Assembly (NCBI GenBank): GCA_037355855.1
Contig: CM074758.1
Coordinates: forward strand, 3,321,001-3,385,000
Reading direction: 5' to 3'
Source: Pseudo-nitzschia pungens
Lineage: Eukaryota > Bacillariophyta > Bacillariophyceae > Bacillariales > Bacillariaceae
DNA length: 64,000 nucleotides
A program made the translations under genes and the position numbers. Shown in pieces: positions 11,001-20,603 of the stretch (position 1 is its first letter; the number at the start of each line of letters is the position of its first letter). A model generated the notes under the pieces. It was not told the DNA's origin and did not search any database. It saw only the letters and a program-made list of their open reading frames with translations.

Positions 11001-12162
11001 CGAGGTAGCCAAAATCCTCAATGAAGGAGGGAGTCATGGAAGGAGTGCCAATACACTGCTGTTGACGCCGGACATTGGATTCAGCCATAGCTGGAACCAT
11101 AGTAGACTGAGATTCCAAGACCTGTTCAACACCATCATGGCCAACTGCAATAGCGCGCAAGACTGCTGACTTGTTGACACGTCCCCGAATAGACCGAGCA
11201 GCAAGACCAAGCTCTCTTTGAAGACGTTCCCTGCGCATCCTGGCACGAATCTGGGAAGCATGCTGGTTGTGAGGCTTGCCTTCAGCAAGAAGTGCATCCA
11301 CCAGGCCTTGATTGAAGGAGTCTCTCCATGAGGGGGCCAATTTCTTCACTGCCCGGTATTGCTTGTAAGCTTGTTTCAGATGGAGGAGAGCACTGGAAAG
11401 GTCACTGTGTTCTCCTTTGTAGAGAGAAAGCTTGCAGGCCAACCTTTTCAAAACAGTATGACTGGTGGACACACCCTGTCTCAACTTAACAACACGCCGC
11501 CAAAAGTCAATGGTATCACGATAGACTTGCAGCTTTGGTGACCATGGAACCAAACCAGCTCTAGTGTGGCAGAGGTTTTGTTCAACAGAGAGCCTGAGAG
11601 AGGTAGAGGTTTCATGGAGTACTTCATATGTGGTGATGAGATCAGTGCGCACAGAAATATCCCCAGACTGAAACTGAGCCAGTAGGTGCTCCAGCTTAGC
11701 TTGGAGAGAAAACACTCCAGCCTTGAGAAAGCTGTGCCTCACTCGCTTGAAATACCGTTGGCGCAGATGAGGGTGGGAGGACTGGAGTTTGGAATGAGAG
11801 AATCTCACAGGAGGTGGAATATGTTTGCCCATGAGGCTGCAATTACAAACCTCAATCCAAAGCAGTCTATGGTCAGATTCCATACCATGGGCACCTCCAA
11901 AGGGACAATACCCAGCCCTGAGAACATCAACATTCTCAGAGACCCAAATGGCATCAATTGGTGTTCTGGTAGTGTTGCGGTTGTGAGTGGCAGGAGGCGA
12001 AGACTGACTATGAAGTGTAAGAATGGCCTCTCTGAAACCAAGAGCCTTGAGCTCAAAAGACAAGCCATCAGTCCGAACATCAGCATTCTGGTCAATCCCA
12101 ACAATGACTTGATCACCTGCACCCAGACAGACTTGAAGGGCAGCAGTCAAATTCCTGTGCAT
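8025..12162 (-). CDS. LINE A ORF, endonuclease end to RNase H
   Basis: Minus-strand ORF from 12162. It has the C-terminal part of an APE-type endonuclease (GIDQNADV, PIDAIWVSENV and SDHRLLWIEV within residues 20-110), a reverse transcriptase with AMNDAKGCYDR, GCGQGNGIGPT and FAFVDDTDLF (about residue 690), and an RNase H with CDGSFD (about 1225), SYRSELAGI, LDGDTAL and HQVDSMAK as acidic residues. The endonuclease N-terminus is absent because of 5' truncation. The frame runs into the H1 LTR and truly continues at 2257. Copying of its own RNA at nicked target DNA is the family role. The clade was not assigned. Confidence 0.93.
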
Positions 12163-12171
12163 TCATTGGAA

Positions 12172-12177
12172 ATATAT
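12172..12177 (+). promoter_or_regulatory. TATA-like box of copia2 LTR
   Basis: ATATAT about 33 nt upstream of 12206, the position where the LTR segment complementary to the primer site begins. The same box is at 58355-58360 in the 3' LTR. Spacing fits a transcription start at about 12206 (inference). Confidence 0.5.
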
Positions 12178-12283
12178 CACGAGAGGTATGATGAGAAACC
12201 CCTCACTTTTTACGTTAATACAATTAGTACATTTACATTATCATGTTACATTGGATTGTAGACTTGTTTTGATAATTTACAAG
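12178..12283 (+). repeat. Copia2 5' LTR, part 2 (R-U5)
   Basis: Continues the LTR after LINE A and matches 58361-58460, apart from a small indel/substitution cluster near 12239-12253. The LINE target duplicate at 12164-12177 belongs to the LTR too and contains a TATA-like ATATAT at 12172-12177. The LTR ends ..TTTACAAG(A). Confidence 0.9.
12206..12220 (+). promoter_or_regulatory. Predicted 5' end of copia2 RNA, self-primer
   Basis: CTTTTTACGTTAATA is the exact reverse complement of 12285-12299, the bases immediately after the LTR. If the transcript starts here it can fold on its own primer site, as in Tf1. Confidence 0.6.
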
Positions 12284-12284
12284 A

Positions 12285-12299
12285 TATTAACGTAAAAAG
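12285..12299 (+). promoter_or_regulatory. Copia2 primer-binding site, self-complementary
   Basis: TATTAACGTAAAAAG lies directly after the 5' LTR. It lacks the TGG start of a tRNA-complementary site but pairs perfectly over 15 nt with the LTR at 12206-12220. Confidence 0.6.
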
Positions 12300-12333
12300 G
12301 CAAGGATAAACAAGGAAGATCAAGCTCACGACC

Positions 12334-13731
12334 ATGTCGGATAAAGAAAGAGAAGAAGATATAGCAGGACAAGAGGCTGAAGAACACGATGAAGAGGATA
12401 CATCACAAAAGCGATGGAGGCCCAACAAGCGGAAAGGAAAGGGATCAACCGGATCAGGACCCATAACCTTCAAAGGGGGAACACCAACAATCAAGGACTA
12501 TGTGTTTGTCCACAACCAGATCCACACAAAGAAATGGATCACTGCCAGGAAGAAGTTTATCAACTACGCCACAAAAACATATGGTGGGAATGAAGAAACA
12601 AGCCTTGAAATGCGGAAACTCACAATCGTTACGATGGACGAACCCATCGAACCAACCGAGGATGAATTGAAAGAACTAAGTGAACTGAAAAGGGAATTCA
12701 CTAAAGATGAATACAAACAGGACCTGAAAATCTACAAGGATATCATGAATAAAACGAGAAACAACCTAACCAAACTATACAAGGTGCTCTGGGATCAGTG
12801 TGATCCCATAATGCATAACAAAATCAAAGCCCACAAGGATGACTATGTCAAGGTGCACGCCACAAAATCGGTAACAGGACTCCTAACCCTCATTGAGATG
12901 GTATGTGAACAAGGTGACGCAACAAGGAATAGACGCATCCAAAGGTTCCTAACCAAGAAGAAGGTATATAACTTCAGACAAACCGACGACATGGATTTGG
13001 GGGAATATCTGGAAAAATTTGAAGTCCTGGTAAATGTAGCTGAAAAGAACGGAGCACGATTCTATGACATGGAAGATATACAGGATGTTCTAACAGAGAA
13101 AGGATACATTGATATGGAATCATCCGATGCGGAGACTGAATCGGGGGATGAAACAGAAGAACCCAAGGTCAAGAAGGAGAACATAAAGGAGGAAGTTGTA
13201 AAGAAAGAACCAACTAAAACGGGCAAAGGAACCAAATCGAAATGGGGAAGCTTGAAAACTGCAACGAAACAGGAGGTGAGAGCAACTGCACGTGATCGAG
13301 CATTAGCCATTATCTTCTTCATGAACTCCAATGATGCAAAGTATGCAATATACAAACAAGATTGCCACAATGCCATGACAAAAGGATGAGACGAATATCC
13401 CAAGAGTGTGGTCGAAGCGCACACCGAGCTTGAGGATTTCAAATTCAACCCAAGGTTATATCAAGTCAACAGAACAGCCGGATCCTCGCGTGGACGATTC
13501 CCCGGACATCAGTTCCTAATCGAGGACGATAACAAGGAGGAGGAACAAACAACACCCTGAAAATGGAGACCAAAAGGAAACTACATATGCCATAACTGTG
13601 ACCAGGAAAATGATTGCATTGCATCTGATTGCCCACACACAACTAAGGAAAATGGGGATCCCACAAGGGATGAACGCCGGAAGGCATACAACCAAGCAAA
13701 AGCGCAGCAATGATCCGGACAATGTAACGTC
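12334..13731 (+). pseudogene. gag: Copia2 Gag region with three in-frame UGA codons
   Basis: Starts ATG in a CGACCATG context as MSDKEREED. A charged N-terminus is followed by a helical Gag core (to about residue 260) and an acidic and basic tail. The frame meets UGA at 13387, 13558 and 13711 and no UAA or UAG, and it joins the protease frame without a shift. A damaged zinc knuckle, CHNC-x5-C-x4-C, is at about 13588-13632. Each UGA could be a decayed CGA (Arg). Readthrough is possible but unproven, and three in a row is more like decay. Confidence 0.8.
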
Positions 13732-14358
13732 ATGGAAGGAATCAAAGCAGAACTAACCGAAGACAAGGAGGAGGAATGGGAGTCAGAATTGGATGGCGAT
13801 GATTACGACGTACAATTCTATATGGATGATGACATCGATGAGGTCCTAGTGGAGGATCTACGTGGCAAAAATAAACATGCTTTCAACCAATGCAAAAAGA
13901 GATTAAATCCAAAGTGGATCCTCATCGACAATTGTTCCAGTGTAAATGTCTTCTACAACAAACGGTTTCTCAAGAATATCCGAAATGCGTCAAAAATGCT
14001 ACACCTGTACACAAATGCCAGCAGGGCTATCATAACACAGATCGGGGATCTACCAGGATTCGGTGAAGTGTACTATTACCCCGATGGGATAGCCAACATC
14101 CTATCATTCCACACAGTAACCAACATGCCAGGGTATATCGTGGAGTATCACAACGGCATCGAGGATGCATTCCGGGTCACGAATCCAAAAGGAGTAACAC
14201 GGAGGTTTGTGCCATCACCAAAAGGCCTATATTATTGGGACAGCAGCGACGCAATAATGTCAGCGCAATCATTCATCGAGACCAACATTAAACTGGAAGA
14301 AATTGGTGTCGAAACAGTCAGAGGGAACCAGGCAAAATTCTCCCAAAAAGATAATACA
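13732..14358 (+). pseudogene. pol: Copia2 protease and start of integrase region
   Basis: Encodes the copia protease: WILIDNCSSVNVFYN with the active-site Asp at about 13927, then HLYTNASR, GDLPGFGEVYYYPDGIANILS and a GLYYWDS segment, in the order typical of CoDi-type diatom elements. The frame is cut at 14358 by G1, after the target bases ATACA. It resumes at 31450. Confidence 0.85.
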
Positions 14359-14546
14359 TGCCATACCCCGGGTCTACTAGTGATTAGGAATAGTAGTGAT
14401 ATGCAAATTGTGAGCTCTATTGGTTAGTCTATTTGTTACAGCTCCAAGAGTGCTCTGAATCGGCGATTCTGTCGGCTCGCCGACTATTTTTATCCTTATC
14501 CTTAATCCAGTCCCGAACAAACTCGTGACTGTTCTGGCGCACGGCA
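14359..14546 (-). repeat. G1 3' LTR
   Basis: TGCCATACCCCGGG..GCACGGCA, 188 bp. In element sense it follows CCATGGAGGAGTA (rc of 14547-14559), a purine-rich tract conserved before the G-family 3' LTRs. Confidence 0.93.
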
Positions 14547-14564
14547 TACTCCTCCATGGGACTG

Positions 14565-15090
14565 TTACGGTTTAATGGGATCCCTGCAATAATAAGGATG
14601 GACTCTCCTAATGTTAACCCGGTCGGTTACAAAGGGAGCAGTTTCAATAGTTACAGTTCCATTGTCATGGGCCTTGAGCACCTTGTAAGGTCCTTGTCGT
14701 GGGAAGGATACTTTTGGAATGATGCCCTTCCTTTCCAGGGTGACATAATCTCCTTCCTTATAGACATGGGGGATCCTCTTCCGGTTCTCCCTGATGTTAC
14801 TCTTGTGGATACTTTTTTGTTTCCTTGCTTGGATTGCTTCCCAATCCACTGGGAAATTCACAGGCATAAACATGTCCCTTCCAAACACCAACTGCGCTGG
14901 GGAGTATCCCAGGGTGGTGTGGATGGCACTGCGGATAGCATATGCTGCTTTGGTAGTGAACTCCTCAAAAGGATCCTTCTCGTGGAGTTCCCTTTGTTCC
15001 AGGTTAAAGGACAATAGGCAGTCCTTCAGGACCTGGTGGATTCTTTCCAACACCGAGTTGGATTGTGGGTTCCAAGCGGCACTGGGCTTT
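14565..15090 (-). pseudogene. pol: G1 integrase C-terminal fragment
   Basis: From AAWNPQSNSVLERIH, which holds the catalytic Glu, through GYSPAQLVFGRDMF and a GPYKVLKAHDNGTV tail domain, to ..YYCRDPIKP. The frame upstream is broken by D at 15091; the residues predicted beyond that point come from the D terminus. The adjoining upstream segment lies at 20497-20603. Confidence 0.9.
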
Positions 15091-15113
15091 GTCCGAAAAC
15101 TGGTTCGCGACCC
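15091..15113 (+). repeat. D left terminal inverted repeat
   Basis: GTCCG then AAAACTGGTTCGCGACCC. The reverse complement of 20473-20495 gives GTCTG then the same 18 bases. Confidence 0.85.
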
Positions 15114-15160
15114 ATCGCGACCAATCGCGACCGGATCGCGACCCAATCGCGACTTGTCTC
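15107..15160 (+). repeat. D subterminal CGCGACC repeats
   Basis: About five copies of (A)TCGCGACC spaced 10-11 bp, running on from the left terminal repeat. Related TCGCGA/TCGCAA motifs recur near the right end (20090-20125, 20370-20400, 20440-20480) and in the 19550-19960 array. They are possible transposase-binding sites (inference). Confidence 0.55.
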
Positions 15161-15474
15161 AGAAAAACGTGACCTGACTTTTTTATTTCACAACCTTTTT
15201 TCTATTATTCTCAACCTTTTTTCTTTTTTTTCTTGATCCCCGCATCGTTTTCTGGAAAATGTTCTGATCTAGACCCTGATATTCAGTCCCTCGTCACCTT
15301 TTCATTCCATTTTACAGATTTGACACATTTGACTCCATATAACAAATAATTTTTAATCAGATTTACTTCATCACACAAAAGTTACGTCATTTTAATTTTC
15401 CTCCTTCGCATCGCATCACAACAACAATTATTTTATTATCAAACACATGTTTGTATTTCACGCACACCACCACC

Positions 15475-15852
15475 ATGCCGAAAGCTTCCTCCGACCCAAG
15501 GCACTTTGCCAATGATCCCAGAATACCCAAGACATTCCATTGTCGCAACTGCATTGCCTCCGGAAGAAGAAGAAAATCAAAATCCTTCAAGGGATACAAA
15601 CAAGAATCAAGCTACAATTTCACCTATCGATATGTATCTCAAGGGCTCTCAAAGCACCTTTATTTCAATAGTGATTGCCGAACCTATTATCGTGATAACA
15701 ATCTTATGGATTTCATTTCTTCCGTGAAAGAAGAAGTCACCCTTCCTTCGGTTCAACACACACCACTATCACAGCAAGCAGCAGCAACGCATCGGCAGCA
15801 ACGCGTTGATAGTAATACAGGGGGGGGGCAGCAAGCAGCAGCAACGATTTGA
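15475..15852 (+). CDS. Small unknown ORF in D
   Basis: About 125 residues from MPKASSDPRHFANDP (CCACCATGCC context; a further ATG lies upstream at 15451). It has FHCRNC, a basic GRRRKSKSFKGYKQ stretch and RYVSQGLSKHLYFNSDCRTYY with spaced Cys/His residues, which looks like an N-terminal zinc-binding module. The final 35 residues run into the minisatellite (QQAAAT repeats). It may be the remaining N-terminus of the transposase or another protein of the autonomous partner. I do not recognise the family. Confidence 0.4.
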   Translation: MPKASSDPRHFANDPRIPKTFHCRNCIASGRRRKSKSFKGYKQESSYNFTYRYVSQGLSKHLYFNSDCRTYYRDNNLMDFISSVKEEVTLPSVQHTPLSQQAAATHRQQRVDSNTGGGQQAAATI

Positions 15853-16470
15853 ATGAGCCAATGAAAAAATTTGGTTTTCCAGTACAAATTGTACAGGGAT
15901 ATATGTAGAAGAAAAAAAAATACAGGGGGAGAGCAAGCAGCAGCAACGGGACGATAATACACCAGCAGCAACGCGTCGATATTACAGGGGGGGACAGCAA
16001 GCAGGAGCAACGCGTCGATAATACAGGGGGGGGACAGCAAGAAGCAGCAACGCGTCGATAATACAGGGGGGACAGCAAGAAGCAGCAACGCGTCGATAAT
16101 ACAGGGGGGACAGCAAGCAGGAGCAACGCGTCGATAATACAGGGGGGGACAGCAAGCAGCAACGCGTCGATAATACAGGGGGGGGACAGCAAGCAGCAGC
16201 AAGCAGCAACGCGTCGATAATACAGCAGGAAGCACCAACGCGTCGATAATACAGGGCGGGGGGACAGCAAGCAGCAACGCGTTGATAATACAGGGGGGGG
16301 CAGCAAGCAGCAGCAACGCGTCAATAATACAGGGGGGGGGACAGCACGCAGCAGCAAGCAGCAACCAACGCGTCGATAATACAGGGGAGACAGCAAGCAG
16401 CAGCAACGCGTCAATAATACATGGGGGGACAGCAAGCAGCAACGCGTAGATAATACAGGGAGGATAATAC
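15765..16470. repeat. Minisatellite, ~40-bp unit, in D
   Basis: About 15 irregular copies of a unit like CAGCAGCAACGCGTCGATAA followed by TACAGGGGGGGACAGCAAG. A 70-bp non-repeat stretch interrupts it at about 15853-15925. Long minus-strand frames through it (..LYYRRVAACC..) are by-products of the repeat, not genes. Confidence 0.9.
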
Positions 16471-16599
16471 ACGAGAATATTTTTACAGAACTATCGCCCT
16501 TGTCGTCTTTCCTTGTCAGCGATTGTATCGGTCGTTCCCCTCTTCAGCAATCGTATCGGTTGTTTTTCTCTGGAAAGGCAAAAAGACGAAACAACAAAC

Positions 16600-16990
16600 T
16601 GTTAGTGCCGTTAGTTCTGGTTGTCATCGTCGTCCTGGTCGTCATCGTCGTACCTTTTAGTGTCGTCATCCCTCTTTGTTCCGATTGTCTCCGTCGTTGC
16701 TCTTTGCTACGATCTGTGTGTGGTTGTACAAACTAAACAACGGGTGGTTAGTCGTCATCGTCGTCGGCTCGCTCGTCATCGTCGTCCCTCCCTGTGCCGA
16801 TTGGTATTCAATTACAGTACCTTCTAGTGTCGTCGGTCCTCTTTGATCCGATCGTCGTTCCTCTGGTTGTCGTCGACTCGCTCGTCATCATCGTCACTCC
16901 CTGTCCCGATCGGTATTCAATTACAGTACCTTTTAGTGTCGTTGTTCCGATCGTCGTCGTCTGCAGGTTCGTTCGCGCGTCGTACTCATA
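16600..16990. repeat. Low-complexity GTC/ATC-rich tract in D
   Basis: Repeated TCGTCATCGTCGT-type sequence with two imperfect copies of a segment containing CGGTATTCAATTACAGTACC (near 16800 and 16910). No gene recognised. Confidence 0.7.
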
Positions 16991-17149
16991 GATATCTGGA
17001 TAAGCCAGATGACTCAAGGTCTGCAACCCACCCTACCTTGATAACAAAAGATAACAGGAAGGATTTCAAGAGTGATCAGTTCTTTACTTTCTTTGCCATT
17101 AGTCTCTCCAAGATGGTACCAGGCGCCTTGATCTCACTTTAAACTGGGC

Positions 17150-17720
17150 CTGACAGAAAATTTCCAACGCCGAAACGAAAATTATGAAAATTTTAAAATA
17201 AACACGGCGATGATGACGTAAGGTAACTTTACGGTAGTCTACAGTAAGGTTTACCGGGTGTACAGACTGAGTGAAAAAATGACATCAGTGTACGTAACTT
17301 CCAGTAGGAACTCTACATGCTGAGCAGTACAACAAAAAATGACTGGTGTGTAGAGGCCCGTACGCAGGGGGTGTGTAGGTTTCCAGTACTGTGTACACTG
17401 TACGTATGGTACTGGTACAAATCTTTTGGCGGGAAGCCCTGGAGGTACGGTACCTTACTGTTGGTACATATTATACAGGATGAGCCTTACCCGAGATGGT
17501 AAGAGCATTATAACATAGAGAGAACATTCTTTCAGTAGTAGTAGTAGAGAGTAATAGTGGCACCAATGGATGCAATCAGGTTGGTGTTCTTGGTTCAAGT
17601 CCTCTCATGGGAATGTTTTTTGCAACATCACGATGCGATAGCAATATTTTTGCTGCGAAGCACGTGTCACCATAAGTGAGCTATTCAGTTATTCAATGGT
17701 GACACCGAAATTATTGGTGC
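17150..17720. other. Unassigned stretch of D
   Basis: No coding region, repeat array or RNA gene could be recognised between the low-complexity tract and the 181-bp satellite. Confidence 0.5.
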
Positions 17721-17726
17721 TTTTGG

Positions 17727-18914
17727 AATACTTCTCTTTGAATACTCTTGCCCATGCAAAGGATCAGGAATATTCACTCTGGAATCACACAAACACTGAC
17801 CAGATTCATTCAGATATTTGATTTTACAGTATTTTCTAGTAGTAAATTTTCCAGTAGTGGACCAAATATTAATTATTCAGTGGTGACATCCAAACTTTCA
17901 ATGATTATGGAATACTTCTTTTTGCATACTCTTGCCCATGCACAGTATGAGGAATATTCACACTGGAATCACACAAACACTGACCAGATTCATTCAGATA
18001 TTTGATTTGGTACTTTTTTCTAGTAAATTCCGCAGTAGTGGAACAAATGTTAATTATTCAGTGGTGACACCCAAATTATAGGTGATTTTTGAATACTTCT
18101 TTTTGCATACTCTTGCCCATGCACAGTATGAGGAATATTCACACTGGAATCACACAAACACTGACCAGATTCATTCAGATATTTGATTTGGTACTTTTTT
18201 CTAGTGAATTCCGCAGTAGTGGAACAAATATTAATTATTCAGTGGTGACACCCAAATTATAGGTGATTTTTGAATACTTCTTTTTGCATACTCTTGCCCA
18301 TGCATGGGATGAGAAATATTCACACTGGAATCACACAACTATTGGCCAGATTCATTCAGATATGTGATTTTACAGTATTTCCTAGTAAATTCCACAGTAA
18401 TGGGCCAAATATTAATTATTCAGTGGTGACATCCAAACTTTCAATGATTTTTGAATACTTCTTTTTGCATACTCTTGCCCATGCACAGTATGAGGAATAT
18501 TCACACTGGAATCACACAAACACTGACCAGATTCATTCAGATATTTGATTTGGTACTTTTTTCTAGTGAATTCCGCAGTAGTGGAACAAATATTAATTAT
18601 TCAGTGGTGACACCCAAATTATAGGTGATTTTTGAATACTTCTTTTTGCATACTCTTGCCCATGCACAGTATGAGGACTATTCACACTGGAATCACACAA
18701 ACACTGACCAGATTCATTCAGATATTTGATTTGGTACTTTTTTCTAGTAAATTCCGCACTAGTGGAACAAATATTAATTATTCAGTGGTGACACCCAAAT
18801 TATAGGTGATTTTTGAATACTTCTTTTTGCATACTCTTGCCCATGCACCGTATGAGAAATATTCACACTGGAATCACACAAAGATTGGCCAGATTCATTC
18901 AGATATGTGATTTG
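17727..18914. repeat. 181-bp tandem satellite in D (about 6.5 copies)
   Basis: The landmark GAATACTTCT recurs at about 17727, 17909, 18091, 18272, 18453, 18634 and 18815, a period of 181-182 bp. Each unit includes ACTCTTGCCCATGCA, ATTCACACTGGAATCACACA and TTAATTATTCAGTGGTGACA. Two subtypes are visible (TACAGTATT/ATCCAAACTTTCA and GGTACTTTTTTC/ACCCAAATTATAG), partly alternating. Confidence 0.93.
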
Positions 18915-19549
18915 ATGGTATATTCACTGAGGTAGTACTATTCTTGCTGCTTGTAGTAGTAGTACAGATATACACTGCTGCTACATACTACTGCAGTGCG
19001 TAGGTAGTAGTACATAAGAGGTAGTCCAAAATTATGGCGCAGCGGGGCTGGCTCTCTATGGTTTAGGTGGCGCGCAATACCACCATCAGGTTTGTTCTAC
19101 TGGTTTCTACTATTACTTCGGTACGGTACATACTACTAGTAGTAACTCTACTGCTATCATGTAGAAGAAATCAATTCTCAGCAAATAAATGCATGACAGA
19201 AAATGCATGTGTCGGTCGTAAATCTTACTTCACATAATTTTGGGTCGGAATGGAACAAGAAAGACGGCAACTGAAATATAATGAGATGGAAATGGTAAGT
19301 GAACCACATCAAGGTTGGAGGAGGTATTAATCATGGATTTTGATTCGTCTAACTGTGCATCATTGACTTGCCTGCTTGCTCCTGATAGGGAGGCAACCGC
19401 AACTGCTGATGAAATAGGATGCAACGGCAAATGAAATATAATGCAACGGTGAGTGAAGCACATCAAGATCTGGGGTATTGATAATGGATTTCAATTGTTC
19501 TAATTCTGCATTGAGTTGCCTGCTTGCTACTGATAGGGAAGAATCAACT

Positions 19550-19960
19550 TTAATGCGACGGGGCAACTGAAAAATGATGCAACGGGGCAACTGACACATA
19601 ATGCGATCGCAACTCAAAAATGATGGGATCCCAACTGACAAAATGATGCAATTGCAACTGATGAAATATGATGCGATGTGATCGCAACTCAAATATGATG
19701 CAATCGCAACTCAAACAATATGATGCGATCCCAACTGAGGAAATATGATGATGCGATCGCAACTGACATATAATGCGATCGCAACTCAAATATGATGCGA
19801 TCCCAACTCAAATATGATGCGATCGCAACTGAGGAAATATGATGATGCGATCGCAACTCAAATATGATGCGATCGCAACTCAAATATGATGGGATCGCAA
19901 CTGAAATATGATCCGATCGCAACTCAAATATGATGCGATCACAACTCAAATATGATATAG
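19550..19960. repeat. ~20-bp GCGATCGCAAC tandem array in D
   Basis: Roughly 18-20 copies of ATGCGATCGCAACTCAAAT and variants (CCCAACTGAGGAA, TGCAACTGATG). Open minus-strand frames through it are artefacts. A looser leader of similar motifs begins near 19380. Confidence 0.88.
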
Positions 19961-20472
19961 GAAGTAAATTTGTGTGGTGGTGGGAACAAGAAAAAACGAA
20001 TTGAGAATAAAATTGTTACTATAAATTCTATGATTTTTTTGAAAGATTGACTGGTTTTGCATCACAGTAATTCAAAATTTCTTAGGTGAGGGTCGCAATT
20101 CGTGTGAGGAGAGGGGTCGCGATTTCTGGAATAGTCCATAATTTTTGTGAAGAATTTTTTGAATGTATGCTGGAATTTCTTGAGGGGTGTGCCGGGAAAT
20201 AATTTGTGTCGTGTTCAAAAAAAAAGAATTAATTTTTTTGAAAAAAGCACGAGAAAATTAGAATGGGGTTGATTAATTTGATTAAGTGACTGAAGAAAAT
20301 ATTTGAGTCTTAAAAAAAAATTGGGTCTTGTTTGAATTTTTTCTCTTTTTCTCGCAATTGAGGTAGTTATTCGGTCGCGATTGGGGTTGCGAATTGCGAG
20401 AGGGCTACGAATGGAGCTAGGTCGAAATGAGCCAGGAATAAATTGCGACCCCCCCAAATAAATTCTTGGGAG

Positions 20473-20495
20473 GGGTCGCGAACCAGTTTTCAGAC
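20473..20495 (-). repeat. D right terminal inverted repeat
   Basis: GGGTCGCGAACCAGTTTTC then AGAC, pairing with 15091-15113 with one mismatch. Confidence 0.85.
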
Positions 20496-20496
20496 G

Positions 20497-20603
20497 TTTC
20501 TTTTCATCCCCATGTTATCACAGAGCTCCTGGAACTCTGCTTTGAACTCACTCCCGCCATCAAAGCCAATTTCCTTTGGGCGCGGATATCTTGCTAGCCA
20601 GGT
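20497..20603 (-). pseudogene. pol: G1 integrase middle fragment
   Basis: Encodes TWLARYPRPKEIGFDGGSEF and QELCDNMGMKR-like sequence, including the second catalytic Asp (FDGGSEF). It lies between D and G2. The last five bases (CAGGT, 20599-20603) are the G2 target duplicate, repeated at 26456-26460, where the fragment continues upstream. Confidence 0.9.

Larger units (their letters stand above)
951..12163 (-). mobile_element. LINE A: 5'-truncated non-LTR retrotransposon (holds H1)
   Basis: Read on the minus strand from 12163 to 951 it has an open reading frame with endonuclease C-terminus, reverse transcriptase, RNase H and a CCHC finger, then a roughly 300-bp 3' UTR ending in a TTA-type microsatellite at 951-960. 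A 14-bp target duplication (CATTGGAAATATAT, 937-950 and 12164-12177) flanks it, as expected from target-primed reverse transcription. The left end is the 3' tail. The 5' end falls inside the endonuclease, so the copy is truncated. Gypsy H1 (2258-8019) interrupts it. Without H1 the LINE is about 5.4 kb and very similar to LINE B. Confidence 0.92.
15091..20496. mobile_element. D: 5.4-kb non-autonomous TIR element
   Basis: Interrupts the G1 integrase gene. The ends are near-perfect inverted repeats of 23 bp (15091-15113 and 20473-20495), sharing GAAAACTGGTTCGCGACCC with one mismatch just outside. TTT flanks it (15088-15090 and 20497-20499), giving a 3-bp duplication with one extra base at the right end. 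Comparison with intact G3 (GGGCTTTCTTTTCATCC) confirms the empty site. Inside are short CGCGACC-type subterminal repeats, a minisatellite, a 181-bp satellite, a 20-bp array and one short ORF. No transposase is recognisable. It is a cut-and-paste type by structure; superfamily not assigned. Confidence 0.8.

Noticed and set aside
15737..16472. Long minus-strand ORFs (about 230-240 residues) rich in LYYRRVAACC
   Set aside because: They follow the 40-bp minisatellite in two frames at once and have no domain; products of repetition.
17727..18914. Regular repeats considered as a CRISPR array
   Set aside because: Units of 181 bp are near-identical throughout with no unique spacers, and the window is eukaryotic transposon DNA.
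15091..20496. D considered as a Helitron
   Set aside because: It has terminal inverted repeats and a short target duplication, and no CTRR end, 3' hairpin or A-T host site.
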